This document shows positions 1 to 11,982 of a stretch of 64,000 bases of DNA, in pieces. Under the pieces are notes generated by a model, which was given only the letters and a program-made list of their open reading frames with translations, did no database searches and had not been told where the DNA came from. Within the stretch, counting starts at the first letter, position 1. Each line of letters begins with the position of its first letter. A program made the position numbers and the translations under genes. This stretch comes from Hirundichthys speculiger (lineage: Eukaryota; Chordata; Actinopteri; Beloniformes; Exocoetidae). The stretch lies in contig JAGFBZ010002268.1 in NCBI GenBank assembly GCA_018398805.1, positions 186,001-250,000 of the forward strand. The letters are read 5' to 3'.

Positions 1-492
1 CACACACACAATCACACCCAATAGGGCGACATGGCATGGCACTGAGGATCAAAAGATCAAGGATCAAGGAAACGCCACCTTTGGGGCCATCCACACTGGG
101 AGGAGCCGCAGGCCTTATCAGGGTGACCAGCAGATTATAGTTAAGGCCAACTAATTCTGACAATTTAGGGGAAATATTTAATCCTAGATGTTGTCTGTTT
201 TAAATGATAGAAGTACTGTTTGGGAAGCCACATCGCAACTGCTGAGGTTTAGTGAAAAAAAAAAAGATGAAATTCTTGATAAATGTTATTAGATCTGAGC
301 CTCAAAAGATGTGGCTGTGTAGTAGCTATATTAGATCTTCCCACAGTAACTCAATTCCACATTATAAACCTGCATGATGTCCTTTTTTCTTTTTTCATTC
401 CTAAAATAAAGGAGACTTCATAAAAACTGACCAAATAAAGAAATTACAGAAGATTTTGGGGATGAAGAGTGCTTTAAACTATTCATTTGGGA

Positions 493-518
493 ATATATAT
501 ATATATATATATATATAT
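493..518. repeat. (AT)n microsatellite
   Basis: Uninterrupted AT dinucleotide run. Short reading frames across it that translate to alternating Ile/Tyr are artefacts of the repeat. The surrounding bases 1-747 show no gene I recognise; the window opens with a few CA units. Confidence 0.95.
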
Positions 519-747
519 GTCTGTGGAGCGTTCTCCGTCCCGGCTCCTTTCCTCTGTCCAGGCCCAGTGCCACTTGAATTTTGCTTCCATTCTTCTGATT
601 ATGGGAGAAAAACCGTCAGCTTGCCTTGCTTGCATTCAAGACCACTCAGAGATAACGTGTTTCTGTTTGTGTATGTGTGTTTTTTTTTTCCTGAATCAGA
701 GTCAAAAGTTGGAGATCCGGCACAGTGCCGGAATACTTTAAGCCCTG

Positions 748-1326
748 CATATTTAGTGTAAATCTCATCTTAAAATATGTAAAATAAAATAAAGCTTATT
801 AAAAGCTTATTATCTTGTTTTCATAAAAAATAAAAAAGTCGACCTACAAAATCCTGAGCCACAATCATAACATTAAAACAGCCAATTTCTGAGGTAACAG
901 CAAAAACTTTTAACAGGGAGATCAACTTTTCAGTGGTTACAAATAACCTTGTTTCTGTCTAATCAGCCATCTGGGAGAACTTTAAAATGAAAATGTCCAT
1001 GTGAAAGTTCTGTAACTTTATCAATCCGTAAATATTCGTGTATCATTTGTTTTTTTACATTTTCAAATGTCAATCAAAAATTAAAAAAATAAAAAAGTGA
1101 CTTTTTATTTTGTTTTTTAATCTAACACAAAAAATGCTTGTTTTTTTATATTTTAATTTTAGAAAACAGGCCACGGGACTGAATTTGTTTTGGGTTTTTT
1201 TTTTTGTCTGCATTGTCTGTAATTCATGGTTAGTGCCATTGTGCATAACGCGCGATAAAATAAATTGTCGCCGTTAATAAACTAATGAGTTAACGCGATG
1301 ATAACGCATTATCTTGCCCAGCCCTA
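748..1326 (-). mobile_element. Truncated hAT MITE, family of the 30028-31214 element (copy 1)
   Basis: The right end is TTGCCCAGCCCTA at about 1314-1326, the same terminal inverted repeat as the complete copy at 30028-31214. The interior (CAGAAATT/AATTTCTGAGGTAACAGC block, the GTTAACGC-rich terminal block, the TTTAGTGTAAATCTCATC block) matches that copy in reverse orientation. The left side stops near 748, so the other TIR is missing. Non-autonomous, no coding capacity seen. A TA-rich stretch (1329-1370) follows directly. Confidence 0.8.
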
Positions 1327-1328
1327 AT

Positions 1329-1370
1329 ACATATATATATATTATATATAATATATATATATATATATAA
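1329..1370. repeat. Imperfect (TA)n microsatellite
   Basis: TA-rich run abutting the end of the hAT MITE, with a few frame shifts of the repeat unit. Confidence 0.9.
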
Positions 1371-1559
1371 CTTTTTAAAATTAGATGTGTGGCATGAGGA
1401 AAAGGATTGTAATTCTATTCTCAGCTCTCAATTTTTCAAAGATCTATCTTAAACTATGGTAAAGGATTGCAAGCCAATGCAGCTCTCTTCTTTTCTGACC
1501 TTTTCAAAAAAATCTTTAAAAAAAAGAAAAAAAAATTCCACCCATTCATACAGAGACTA

Positions 1560-1720
1560 ATGTAGTGCTTTTTATTTTACTATGACTCTAGTATGGAGTG
1601 CTTTTTCTTTACGATCACACATCGATGAGCTTATTGGGGCAATGTGTGGTTCAGTATCTTGCTGAAGTTGGATATAAAACTAGCAATTGCTTGGAGGAAC
1701 AGCCACTCAATTGACTGATC
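1560..1720 (-). repeat. Possible SINE body fragment
   Basis: Read on the minus strand, the sequence contains the elements AGCAAGATACTGAACC and AGCACTCCATA, which resemble the body of common fish tRNA-derived SINEs (compare the better copy at 7047-7285, with GGGCAAGACAATAAAACCCC). No tRNA-like head is visible. The assignment rests on resemblance only. Confidence 0.4.
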
Positions 1721-2643
1721 CACGGTTACCCTGTGTGGAATACAAAGGGTTCAGTGATAACAAATTAGAGAAGTTCGCTCTGCGGCAAAACAGTGGTTCT
1801 CTCTGATTATCTCTAATTAACCTCAATGGAATTGAACCACCAAGCACTGTGGGATTAACACACAGAGGCATGGTCTTTGTATATACTTGCATGTGCTGTA
1901 TGCACTTATGTGTGAAGGAAATGTGGCTGTGAGCTTGGAATACACATGACAACTTTAAGGTAGCCCACTCCCAAATTATTGCCAGTTTGAGGCCCACCAC
2001 ACACATACAAATGACTTGTTTTCACATCCTTCCACAATACACAGTCACACAAATCTGCTCCAACAATGAGAAGCATTACATTGCCACAAAGATAGTCAAA
2101 ATACCTGAGCTCACCGAAAACATCAGGTTAAAAGTCAAATCAAAATAATGTTCGCTTGTCTTTCTTACTTACAATTACACTGCATTTACACTCTGAGCCT
2201 TTATTTATTACCTCGTGAATGACATTAAGCATTCTTTTTTTTTTTACTCTAAGGTTAACCTTAACCTGAACTTAACCAGAACTTTAATGAGCAAGCCATG
2301 GCACTGTAATCAAGTTATTTATCTTTTTGTCCCCAAGGTTTCTTTATGTGACTATTTGAGCGTTCACATTATGCCCCCACAATTATAATTACATGTGCAT
2401 GTGAAAACACACACATGCACACACACAAGGTAAGAGAGGGAAGCCTAGTTTAGCTAAAAGAAAAAGCTTAACACTTCACTTACATTCTCAAAACTAAAAA
2501 TGTCTCTAATTAGTAAATGCTTCAGGTGCCAAGGCAATTAGTGCCAGGGCATTTCACATGTAAAATTAAAGAGAGCTTGAGTGAGTCAAAACTAACTTAA
2601 AGTTTGTCATAGCCATGGGCCACACACACTAAATGCATTAGAT
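1721..2643. other. Non-coding stretch, nothing recognised
   Basis: AT-rich, apparently unique DNA with a short CA-rich patch near 2405-2427. The reading frames here are short and unlike any family I know. Confidence 0.6.
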
Positions 2644-2866
2644 CAGGGGTCCCAAACTGATCCATGAAAGGGCCGCATGGCTGCAGGTTTTTGTTCCAAC
2701 CATGCAGCAGCACAGCTGACTTGTTTGAGTCAATCAACTAGTTGTCTTCACTGAAGGTCTGAACCAGTTCAGTTGATTGAATGAAACAAGTCAGCTGTGT
2801 TTCTGCATGGCTGGAACAAAAACCTGCAGGCACGCGGCCCTTTCACGGATCAGTTTGAGACCCCTG
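2644..2866. mobile_element. Fold-back hAT MITE (223 bp) with perfect 8-bp TSD
   Basis: Starts CAGGGGTCCCAAACTGATCC and ends with the near-perfect reverse complement. The inverted arms extend for roughly 95 bases each, so the element is almost a complete hairpin. It is flanked on both sides by CATTAGAT (2636-2643 and 2867-2874). CAGGGG termini with an 8-bp duplication are diagnostic of the hAT superfamily. It has no coding capacity and was presumably moved by a hAT transposase in trans (inference). Confidence 0.95.
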
Positions 2867-3656
2867 CATTAGATATTCTCAGATTTCTGTCTGGCAAAAA
2901 ATATTTGCCTTATAAAGAAGACAAAGACCGTATGACTGGAATTTAAATCAGGCTTTTAATCATGCTGATACAAAGTAGTTCTTTGTTTGCTACACCGCAC
3001 GCTATGTGCTGGGTGCTTTCAGAGGTTTGAATAGTCTGTCCTGATGTGCTCATCACTCAGGGGTCGTCTATTATCTTCCAAAGACTCCTGCTTTGGTTTA
3101 CAGGGTCAGTGACAGCATGGCACTGTACTGAGCTTATAGAATTGTATTTCTATTATACTGAGATTTCATCCTGATTTGAGATGAACCATAATCTGCATGT
3201 CATAATTCCACAGAGTAAATACAAGCAGCATGGTTTTCACATACTGTAGTTTAGAGGTTCGAGGTCATTCAGAGTATAATAGGTGATTTGAATATTTACC
3301 TCATTATCACATGCAGCTCGGTCTCTTCCGAATTACATTTATATAAAACTAATTCACTTGGGTGGGGGTGTTCATCTCATTTATCTTTATATGATCCTGA
3401 GATGGATCTCTATCTCCTCCAACCAAGAAAGCTCTCTTTCTCTTTCATTACAGCTCAATCACATGTTTTTTAATGTGCAAGGTAGTCCTAAATCAAAGTC
3501 CCAAAAGACCTGGAACTGATACCATGAGAACACCACTAAATGTGTTATGCTAATGTGGTGTTACAGAACCTGTCACCACTGTAACCTAGAAAATGGAGGA
3601 GAGGCTTGTTGCTGAGGAGAAAAGTGCCCCCTGTAATATCTGGTTTACATCAAAAG
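2867..3656. other. Non-coding stretch, nothing recognised
   Basis: Unique AT-rich sequence. A 61-codon frame at 3288-3473 has no recognisable domain and is probably chance. Confidence 0.6.
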
Positions 3657-4235
3657 AAGGGCTGGGCAACGATTAAAAATTTTAATCGCGATTAATTGCA
3701 TTATTTCCCTGATTATTCACGATTAATCGCATTGTATATGCAAAATCAAATAATGAATTCAAAAGTAGTGTAGAGTGCACTTTTATTTAAATGTTCTGCT
3801 GCCATATGAACTAAAGTGCCCTAAGATTTGTTGTTCAAACACTTTTAACATCAGCACTTGTCAGTAATACATATTTAGTGTAAATCTCATCTTAAAAAAT
3901 GTCAAATAATATGAAGCTTATTGCCACTGCCAGGGCATTAATGTCATCCTATTTTTATAAAAAATTTAAAAAAGTCTACAAACAAAATCCAATAAAATGA
4001 TTGTGGTTCAGCACAATCAGAACATTAAAACAGGCAATTTCTGAGGTAACAGCAGAAACTTTTAACAGGGAGTTTAACCTGGCAGTTGTTACAAATAACC
4101 TTGTTTCTGTCTGGGAGAACTTTGAAATGAAAATCTCCATGTTAAAGTTAAGTAACTTTACCGATTCATGTATTATTCATTCTTTCCATTTTCAATTGCC
4201 AATCAAAAATTTAAAAAAAAAATCAAAGTGACATC
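3657..4235 (-). mobile_element. hAT MITE, family of 30028-31214 (copy 2, one end intact)
   Basis: Left end AGGGCTGGGCAACGATTAAA matches the reverse complement of the right end of the 30028-31214 element. The interior follows that copy through the Atlantic of shared blocks (AAAGTGCC, CAGCACTTGTCAGTAATAC, TTTCTGAGGTAACAGC) and then stops near 4235 without the second TIR. The first T of the terminus has changed to A. The sequence beyond belongs to a different element end. Confidence 0.75.
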
Positions 4236-4322
4236 AAATAAGTTTTGTGGCTCCAGATGAATTTTATTAAGGGGAAAAGGACAAAAAATGGCTCTTTTGA
4301 TAATAAAGGTTGCCGACCCCTG
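4236..4322. mobile_element. End fragment of a second hAT-like element
   Basis: The segment ends GGTTGCCGACCCCTG, the reverse complement of the CAGGGGTCGGCAACC terminus typical of another fish hAT family. Only this end is present, joined to the truncated MITE copy on its left. Whether this is an insertion that removed the neighbour's end or a fused non-autonomous element cannot be told from one copy. Confidence 0.5.
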
Positions 4323-4324
4323 TA

Positions 4325-4412
4325 CTAGATAGAGGGTCTGTGTCTCGATCCCGACTTAGGCTTCTCCAATCACTGTGTCAAAGGGTTTCTAAGGTGATAC
4401 AAATCCTCACAT
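4325..4412 (+). repeat. Possible SINE fragment with B-box-like motif
   Basis: Contains GTCTGTGTCTCGATCCCGAC, which resembles a pol III B box (consensus GGTTCGAANCC), followed by GGCTTCTCCAATCACTGTGT, similar in order to the post-head region of the SINE at 7047-7285. No clear A box. Confidence 0.4.
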
Positions 4413-5362
4413 TATCCAGATGCCAAAGTGTCTTTGAACCCTCAGCATGCATACACTCACACTTACACACATAGATGCAAGTCTGGGTTTGCCAGATCCC
4501 AAATGCAGAGCATGGTGTGTTTGAACAAGGAAACCTGTTAAAGTGTGCGATTAGACTCCTGTTTGAACAGAGAAAGACAACAACCTATCAGCACATGGCA
4601 GGGACCGGCCAATCATTATAATGGCTCATCTAGATGCTTCTGCATCTATCTGGCTCACACAAAGACCAACAGAGAGCCACACTCACAAACACAATAAGAA
4701 AGACATCTAGACAGGCAGCCAGACACACCCACAGACCCAGCAGGATTTTGCCCATAATACATTTAGCCATTCTCAGAAGGGTGTGCAAAAAAGACTGATT
4801 CAATTGACAATGACCTTCCCACTGTGTAGCAGGTGTGGGTCACCATGGTAAACAGCTGGCAGGCAAGAAAGCCACAATCTTATTTCTTGCTCATTTTTTA
4901 CTGTTCACAAGAGATGTGGTACTTCTGATCAGTTCAACAGAGCTTTCTCCTTATTTCTAATTCCCATTGGATCCATATATATGTAGGGTACAAAACTAGA
5001 CCACAAAGCAAACTATAACTTGTAATCAATCTTGAACGCTCAAAGTGGTCTGTGGGAATATTTATCACTATCTTTTACAACTGTAATTTTAAACAGTTGC
5101 CAGAATGTGAGTGCCCATAACAGCTTGGCGTCTTTCCCAGGTCTGTATGTTTACCACCTTGAAGGTGGCAGCAGCCAGGTCAGACGAGGCAATGGCTACT
5201 GTCTCTAATCAAACTTTCTCCATTAGGAATTAAATAAATCAATAAATAAAATTCAACTGACATTGATATATACTCAAATAAAAACAGCTAAAACATATTA
5301 TTTCTTTTCATATTTTTTTTCTTGTTTCTTTATCTGTCTGTTAATGCAAATGTTGGATAAAT
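4413..5362. other. Non-coding stretch, nothing recognised
   Basis: Unique sequence with CA-rich patches near 4440-4470 and 4670-4700. No coding signal recognised. Confidence 0.6.
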
Positions 5363-5500
5363 GCAGCTTCTCTCAGCTTTTCACTTTAGGGGTCGCCACA
5401 GCAGAACATTGTGTTCTTCACAGTCACTTGGGAAATATTTCACGGCAGATTCCCTTCCTGACACACCCCTCCCCATTCATACAGGCTTTGGACCAGCATG
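5363..5500. repeat. Dispersed fish repeat fragment (GGGGTCGCCACAGCAG type)
   Basis: Contains GGGGTCGCCACAGCAGAACA and, about 70 bases on, TTCCCTTCCTGACACACCCC with CCCCATTCATACAGGCTTTG. This order is familiar from an abundant fish retroposon-derived repeat (SINE or LINE tail). Its exact family cannot be fixed by eye. Confidence 0.5.
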
Positions 5501-7046
5501 AAGAACACTCCAACCAAAACAACTAAACATGTTTCTTTTCTGCTCTAAGACCATCTTTGACAGGAGAGGTACCATTTGTCACTATCATTCGTTTTACTAT
5601 TTAGATCAGTGTGTTTTAAAATCATCCAACTTAGTCCCAAACATCAAGCATCCATGCAGTATATGCACGATCCAACCAGCAACTAAGACTGTTAGGAGGT
5701 TGGGGGGTTGGTGGTGGCACCAGGACTTTTATCCTCGAGACCTGGGGTTGACTCCAGTTTGTAAAAACTGTTTTTATTCAACTTAATTTTCCATGGATCT
5801 ATGGCTCAATTCTGTTGTGAGCCTCTCTTGACACTAACTGTGTATGTGTGTGTTTTTGTTTTTTGTTTTTTGTTAGTACTGTTGAATGGGTTGAATGTAG
5901 CCTCTGTATTTCTTAACATATCATCAATTAAAGCTGTTTTGGTTTAAAAATGCTGACATTATACGTATCTGTGGTTTGCATGAACTTAAAATGCCTACAT
6001 TGTACTCGTGTGACGAGGGTTACATTTGAAAGAAACCAAAATCTGTGTCTGTCCTGCTGCAGGATATTCACACTAAAGACTAAAACTTTTTTCACAATGA
6101 ACAGAAAACCCAGTAACAACCACTAACATCTGGCTTTTGTTTTCAGTGGTGAAGAGCACAATAAGAATTCAGTGCTCCGTCAAATGACTCTACCACGGTC
6201 ATGGATATAATTCTGCTCCTGATTCGATCAGCGGCAGAATATGACATTCTTGTGGAGGCAGTAATTAGAGCAAACAGTGCTCCATTTCGAGTAGTCAAAG
6301 TGAACGCATCCCTGATGTGAGTTTTAAAGACAAACTCTTATCAGTGGCAAAGCTTTTGATTAGCTGGCTTTCAGAAGTTTAGTTCCTTGAAGTAGACTTG
6401 GTTATTGTCTTCATGAGCCCCAGGAAGAATTCCCTGGGAAGGGGGTGGGTGGGTGGAATTACTTATCTTTGCGTCCCCTATATTTGACGGCTGTGTAGAC
6501 CAGCAGCTAAGTTTTTGTGTGTCACTAAACTCCCTAATTCCAGAGAGACAGACAGTCTGTCTCTGTCAGCAGGCCTTGCTGCACCCTCAGCAATGACCCT
6601 TAACATTTAACCATTCCTAGACAGACCCTTTCTTAACCCCTCACCATGGGCTTGTACCTCAATGCCCTTCTCACCTCTGCAAGCATGTCCATGTACATGT
6701 CAAGTCGCCATTCTGTCCACACCACATTGCACTTTATTTTGCGATCACAAAAGCACTATTTTATTCTCTGACACCCTTCCCTGCACTCTATTGACCCAGT
6801 CTCTTACTCCTTTCCTTTTTCCAGGTAGCCCACACTACATAATTAGGTGTAATTTGGTGTAATTTGTGTAAATTTAACTGCAATAAATAAAAAAAAAAAA
6901 ACTTAATAATTTAATTTGTGTGACTGTCAGCTGAATTGTGGCACCTTTTAAATGATAAGGGCGTGTTCTTGTCTTTTAAGTAAAAATTCATAATTAGCCC
7001 ACTGGAGTTGCAGGGGTGGAAAAATGTAGCTAATGACTTTATGTAG
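5501..7046. other. Non-coding stretch, nothing recognised
   Basis: Unique AT-rich DNA with a T-rich low-complexity patch near 5850-5875 and an A run near 6890. Short frames here lack recognisable domains. Confidence 0.6.
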
Positions 7047-7285
7047 GGGCAGCTGTAGCTCAGCGGATAGTGGATACGTTTTCTGCTGACTGGAAGGTCA
7101 TTTGTTTCATCCTCAGCCCCTCCACATAATGAAGTGTCATTGGGCAAGACAATAAAACCCCACAGTGTCTGTGATTTACTCATTGGTGTGAATGTAGAGA
7201 GAAAAAAAGAATGTTACATACTCTTTGTAGAGAGCATATATACATTACATTATGTGTGTGAGTAGATGGATGAGAATAAAATTCA
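7047..7285 (+). mobile_element. tRNA-derived SINE
   Basis: The head contains an A-box-like TAGCTCAGCGG (7056-7066) and, about 40 bases downstream, a degenerate B box within GGTCATTTGTTTCATCCT (7096-7113). The body follows with AGTGTCATTGGGCAAGACAA and a TGTGTGAGTAGATGGATGAG-like tail. A head with pol III boxes followed by an unrelated body identifies a SINE. The B box has lost the GTTCGA core, so this copy is old and unlikely to be transcribed by pol III. Confidence 0.75.
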
Positions 7286-9698
7286 AAGAAAATTCAATGG
7301 GGAGATACTAATTTGACTGAATAATAAGCTTAATTACATTTTAATATAGTAACTGTGCACGTACAGTTGGTGAGGGATTGCAGTGCCTTCCCCTTTGTTC
7401 CACACAAATTTCCCTTTGCCTAAAGAAAAAGACATTTTGACAAGCTCCACTTAAACTTTTGTCTTCACAAAAGGCCACTTATCATAAGTGCATGCTTACA
7501 TTTGGAATTAAATAGAGCAGGTTTCAGACAGGGGAGGTGACGTGAGAAAAAGAAAAATTATTTTCTGCCAAAGTAAAAAAATTCTTGTTGTGAACTTTGT
7601 TTACTCATGCATATTAAACATGCATCTAAAGCAATCTCTTAAGAAGACAAAACACAATTTATTGCTTTTTTCTAATATTTAAAGGGCTAGTTCAGCAACA
7701 TTAAATACATTATATAAATTCAAGACTGTTATCTCAGAGAGAAGACAAGCAAGAGTAGGCATGTGCAGTAAGTCAACTGGTAAGTTTATCTTTTAATGTG
7801 TCTTCTCTTGCAGTTTTACTCCAGTTACTGCACTCAAGCAGCATTGAGTTCAATGTCTTGCACTCATAAGACTCACAACTGACCTGCTGAAATGTGATGT
7901 AATCAGTGGCCTTTTGAAATAAGACACCGGCAAATACACAGACAGAGACTGAACGCAAAAATCTCTGCTAATGTTAGCATCATGTTACCAGCTGATAATC
8001 TTGTCAAGCCAAAGGCTCATATTTTCCATCATTGTTGTGCTTCTTACATTATAAAAAAAAAAGCAATAGAAAATTAATACATTACTATTCTGATTCTTCG
8101 ACTTGTCTGTGATCTTGAATATTAATGTCTTGCTTTTCTTGAGAATCACTCTCTGGCTTAAACACTGACTTAATCACCCTGGCATCAGGAGAGGCACAGC
8201 CACATCTCTGCCAAAAAGCATATTCATACCCATATTGAAGAAATAGGATGAGCATAGCATGAAACCCAATTCCACATACAAAACTAGGTTCAAGGGCTTT
8301 CATTTTTACCCTCTTTCATATATATCATGTGATGATTCAATATTATTAGTTTCATAAACAGCCAATCTCACAAAAATATATAAAATGAGCACACTTTGCC
8401 AACTCTGCATCACATAAAAGGGGGAACATGATACATGTTGAAATTGTGTCTCAGCACCAGGGACAGCAACAAGTCTATCCTCCATTTACCTGGTTACCAT
8501 AATCAAGAGTCTCTAAAACTGAAGAGGGAATAAACTGATCCGGGGTGCACACTGAAACTAAATTGCCCCAAGATATCAGAATGAGAGTCTGCTAGTAAGA
8601 TAGCAGGTTATTTAAAAATAAGTGATCTTAAACTGGGAGTTTTTGCCATCTTGTAAAGGACTTAAATACAATATGAACATGCCACAGAACACAAAAATTA
8701 TTTAGGTAATTTGTTCACTAGCCGTTGCACAGATTGATCAGTGGAAATGTATTTCTAAAAAGCCATTTTCCGCCATTAGGTAAAAAGAAGTCTACTTGAT
8801 GTAGGCCAAAAAAAGCTGTATGCTACCAACTGAGAGGAAGGAAATCACAATGGAATCAGTTGTATATATTCATCTTAAATTATAAGAGGACTGTACTGCC
8901 AAAATGCTTATTCATAAATTCAGTGCAGAGCACAACCAGTAGCAGACAGAGGCCGCCTTTTGTTCTATAAGCATTTGAATTTTTGGGAAGTCATAGCAAT
9001 TGCAATAGTTTTACAGAATGGGATGAAGATTAGAAGATCTGGAAATGAATACTCTCTTAGCATATCTCCCTGGACAAACTGGGAGTTAGGGTGAGTTGGG
9101 GCTTGATCTAAAGTAGGTGGAGGTGTAAGCTGTAGTCTTGCATTGTGCAGATGAGTACTATTGCCCCCATGTAGTCCAAGCATGCACAACTCATTAATTC
9201 TGTAAAACGACTTAAAACGATTTATGTATTCACAGAAAAGCAGAACTCAAGTTCCCCTACAATGCTGGATTGCCAAAACCATGTATTTTCTTCAAAACTA
9301 AGCAAGTGAATGTTTGCTTATTTTTCTGTGCTGTTTGGGATTTTCTAAAGTGTTGCAATGATAAATTCATACCTTAGACATCACTGCAAGCTCAAAAAAG
9401 TGATGTGTGCAAAATAAACATGGTGTTCATGGTGTTCTCTTGTGAAGTCCAAGATTTTATATTGGAACTATGTCATGAGGTAGGGATTGCCTTATAAAGG
9501 TCAGATTTTGCCAGATTTTGGACTATCGGGGCAGTGGATATTCATAATAAAGACAGCTTCTGGCTATGCATCATGTCACCAACCCATCCAAAGAAAAACA
9601 ACAATATAGCTGGTACGGTGTTAAGATTCATGTGGACACTGCCTTCATTTTAAAAGTGATAGGAGAGGAGGGGGGGTGATCAGGTTTTGTGTCATATA
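7286..9698. other. Non-coding stretch, nothing recognised
   Basis: Unique AT-rich sequence up to the TA target site of the pogo-like element. Reading frames at 7773-7958, 8085-8303 and 8965-9189 (minus) are short, lack recognisable domains and are probably chance. Confidence 0.6.
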
Positions 9699-10923
9699 TA
9701 GGGGAGAGTGGGGTAATGTGAGACAGTCTTTACTCCCCCTTCCCTCTAAGCAAGCTAAATTGATGTGTCTATAAAATTAACACATTTTTCTTTAATTTAG
9801 GATGTTTCCTAAGGACGGAAATGATCAGAATGTTTGCCGGACTAAAGACGGTGAAAATGGGATCGTTTTTATAAAAAGGGGTCAAAGGTCTCATTTTACC
9901 CCAGCTATGAGGTAAACTGAGACAAAGCCCAGATTTCAAGGGGGTAAAGTAGGGCGTGGGGTAAAATGAGCCACCCTGGGGTAAAGTGATCTCCTTTTTT
10001 TTTTCACCACTCTGGAGGTGACTGAACAAACACGAATAATGCAAATTATCATTCAAAAAATGTTTTATTAGACTTAGAGAAAATAACCGCTTCCACAGTA
10101 GGGGAAACTCAGATTATATCCACTCACGTCCTCTGGATTGGCTCAGATTTTTAGCCCTTCCTTTGCATTTTCTCATCAGTCTATTACGTGTCTTTTCAAA
10201 AGCTCTGGATCGGCTAACCTTTTTCTCCCCTCTTTTGCACTTCCTCTGCAGCCTGCTACGTCTTTCTTCTAAAGCCCTTTCGAGTGCCTGCATCTCAGGA
10301 GTGTCGGGGAGGACAGCGGTCTTCACGCGCCTCCGTCTGGTTTGTTTTCTGGGGGTGAACTGTGGAAGCTCGATGATTTCCTGTGGAGGGACATAACCAG
10401 GCCGATTAGTTAAAGGTCCTGGGTCCGTGTCAGCTGGCACGGGAGCGGGCGAATTCGTACGGGAGGCTGCGTTATCTGCAGCGGGAGGAGGGTCATTTTC
10501 AGGTGGATCATCTGCAGGGTACAGGCCTTCAATAACTTCTCCCGGAGGTGGAGCATATCCGGTGGCAGGCTGTAGTTCAGGGTTTGGCCGGTCTGATAAA
10601 ATGGATGGTGCAAACGGTTCATCTGGGAAAATGTCACGATTGTATGGGAAAATCCCAGTGGACCTAAACCCAGAAGTCACGTTTTATGGTGTCACGGTTG
10701 CCATGAAGGCTTGACTCACAAGTCCTGCAACCTGGTAGATCCAGATTATCCACCCATCAAGAGCTCGGCTGTATTAGGCTTTGAACGGACCGTACACGGC
10801 CACATCCAGAGGCTGCATGCGATGGGATGTGTGAGGTGGAAGAGTGAGCATAAAGATACCATTGCTCCTGGCGAGTTCTACTGCCCTGAGTGATATGTGA
10901 GCTTTAAGATTGCCCATGATGAG

Positions 10924-11476
10924 TGTGGAGGAAATTTTTATTTGGTTTATATCAATCTTGTAATTTTGTCATTTTATTTGTCTCTAACCAATATGTTAAA
11001 AAGTGATTTGTCTTATTTAACAAGACCAATACACATCATAGTCAACAAGACCAAATGTCTGACAAAAAGGCAAGAGAAGACAGACTGTGATTCATTGATC
11101 ACGGCCACACCAACAGGGGGTTAGCTGTGACTTTGAATAAACATTCCTAAACTCAATTATCATCAAGTAACTAACCTCTTGATCAAGGAACTGTTTAACG
11201 TTGCTAAACTCAATTATCAGTCTCATTTAAGACAAATGTCTCTTTGATTCACTCTGTATGCAAACCTGTAAGCATAATCAACATCCTTTTGTCTTGGTAT
11301 AAAAGAAAAACGCCCTCTCTGTAACGACAGAGTCCTCAGCCAGTATTCTGCGGAGCACTGGCTGACAAGGCTCTCCTTGTGTGCACATAAGATTTTTGTA
11401 TGTTTGTTTCCTTTCTCTGTAATAAATTTTATTCTGATTTTCTCATCGAGATCGGATCTTATTTTTTTCCACAACA
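10924..11476 (+). mobile_element. Solo LTR (553 bp) inserted in the pogo transposase
   Basis: Begins TGTGGAGG and ends CCACAACA (TG...CA), flanked by a perfect 5-bp duplication ATGAG (10919-10923 and 11477-11481). It has a TATA box (TATAAAAG, 11298-11305) and a poly(A) signal (AATAAA, 11421-11426) in the plus orientation, in the order expected for U3-R-U5. U3 carries a 16-base direct repeat, CTAAACTCAATTATCA, at 11147-11162 and 11204-11219, which could be an enhancer repeat (inference). No internal retroviral or retrotransposon coding sequence accompanies it, so it is the product of LTR-LTR recombination. Superfamily not determined; the 5-bp duplication fits Ty3/gypsy among others. Confidence 0.88.
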
Positions 11477-11761
11477 ATGAGAAGCATGGCAGTGGTCAGG
11501 TGAACAGTAAGTGTGGTTTATCAGGTGGCCAAGAAACTCGGCCCAGCTATCTTCATTCATCCATCCTGTTCTAGTGGATGTACCTTTTGCTCCTGGAGGT
11601 GCATTGATCATGAAGCAGTCTTTAAACTTTACTCTGGGAAAGACCAGCATCGGAGGTGCAGCTTTACCAGCAGCATTCACAGCACAGACCAGAGTTACCA
11701 GCTCCCCTCTCTTGGCCGATGTGATGGAACCAACTTGCCTTTTCCCTCTTTGTGTCACCAC

Positions 11762-11982
11762 CTGAAACAGACAGAAAGTTCAGAATTAATGGAATGTTTG
11801 ATCTGTAGGTTACATACAGAGCTCCAGCAGGGTCCTGGAGGTGGATGAGAGGCTGCAGGCTCCATCGGCTATCTGATTTCGGAGCACCATTCTCAGCCTT
11901 GTTCGCTCAGAGGTCCCGCCAGGCCTGTTTTTTACATTATTACAAGCTACACATGTCAGTATTGTGTGTGCGTTTATCTCAC
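11762..11982 (-). other. Predicted GT-AG intron in the transposase pseudogene
   Basis: On the minus strand the coding block ends CACCAG and is followed by GTGAGATAAACG (donor, 11982). The next block starts after CTGTTTCAG (acceptor, last base 11762) with GTGGTGACACAAAG. Removing these 221 bases joins HTVQRPHQ to VVTQRGKRQV in phase 0, the order expected for the DDE_1 family. Splicing is inferred from sequence only. Confidence 0.75.

Noticed and set aside
7056..7113. Possible tRNA gene (A and B boxes)
   Set aside because: The B box is degenerate and the sequence cannot be folded into a cloverleaf by eye; the body that follows identifies a SINE.
10163..10714. Plus-strand frames 10163-10396 and 10427-10714
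   Set aside because: Shadows of the minus-strand transposase C-terminus, whose peptide follows the DDE_1 family order.
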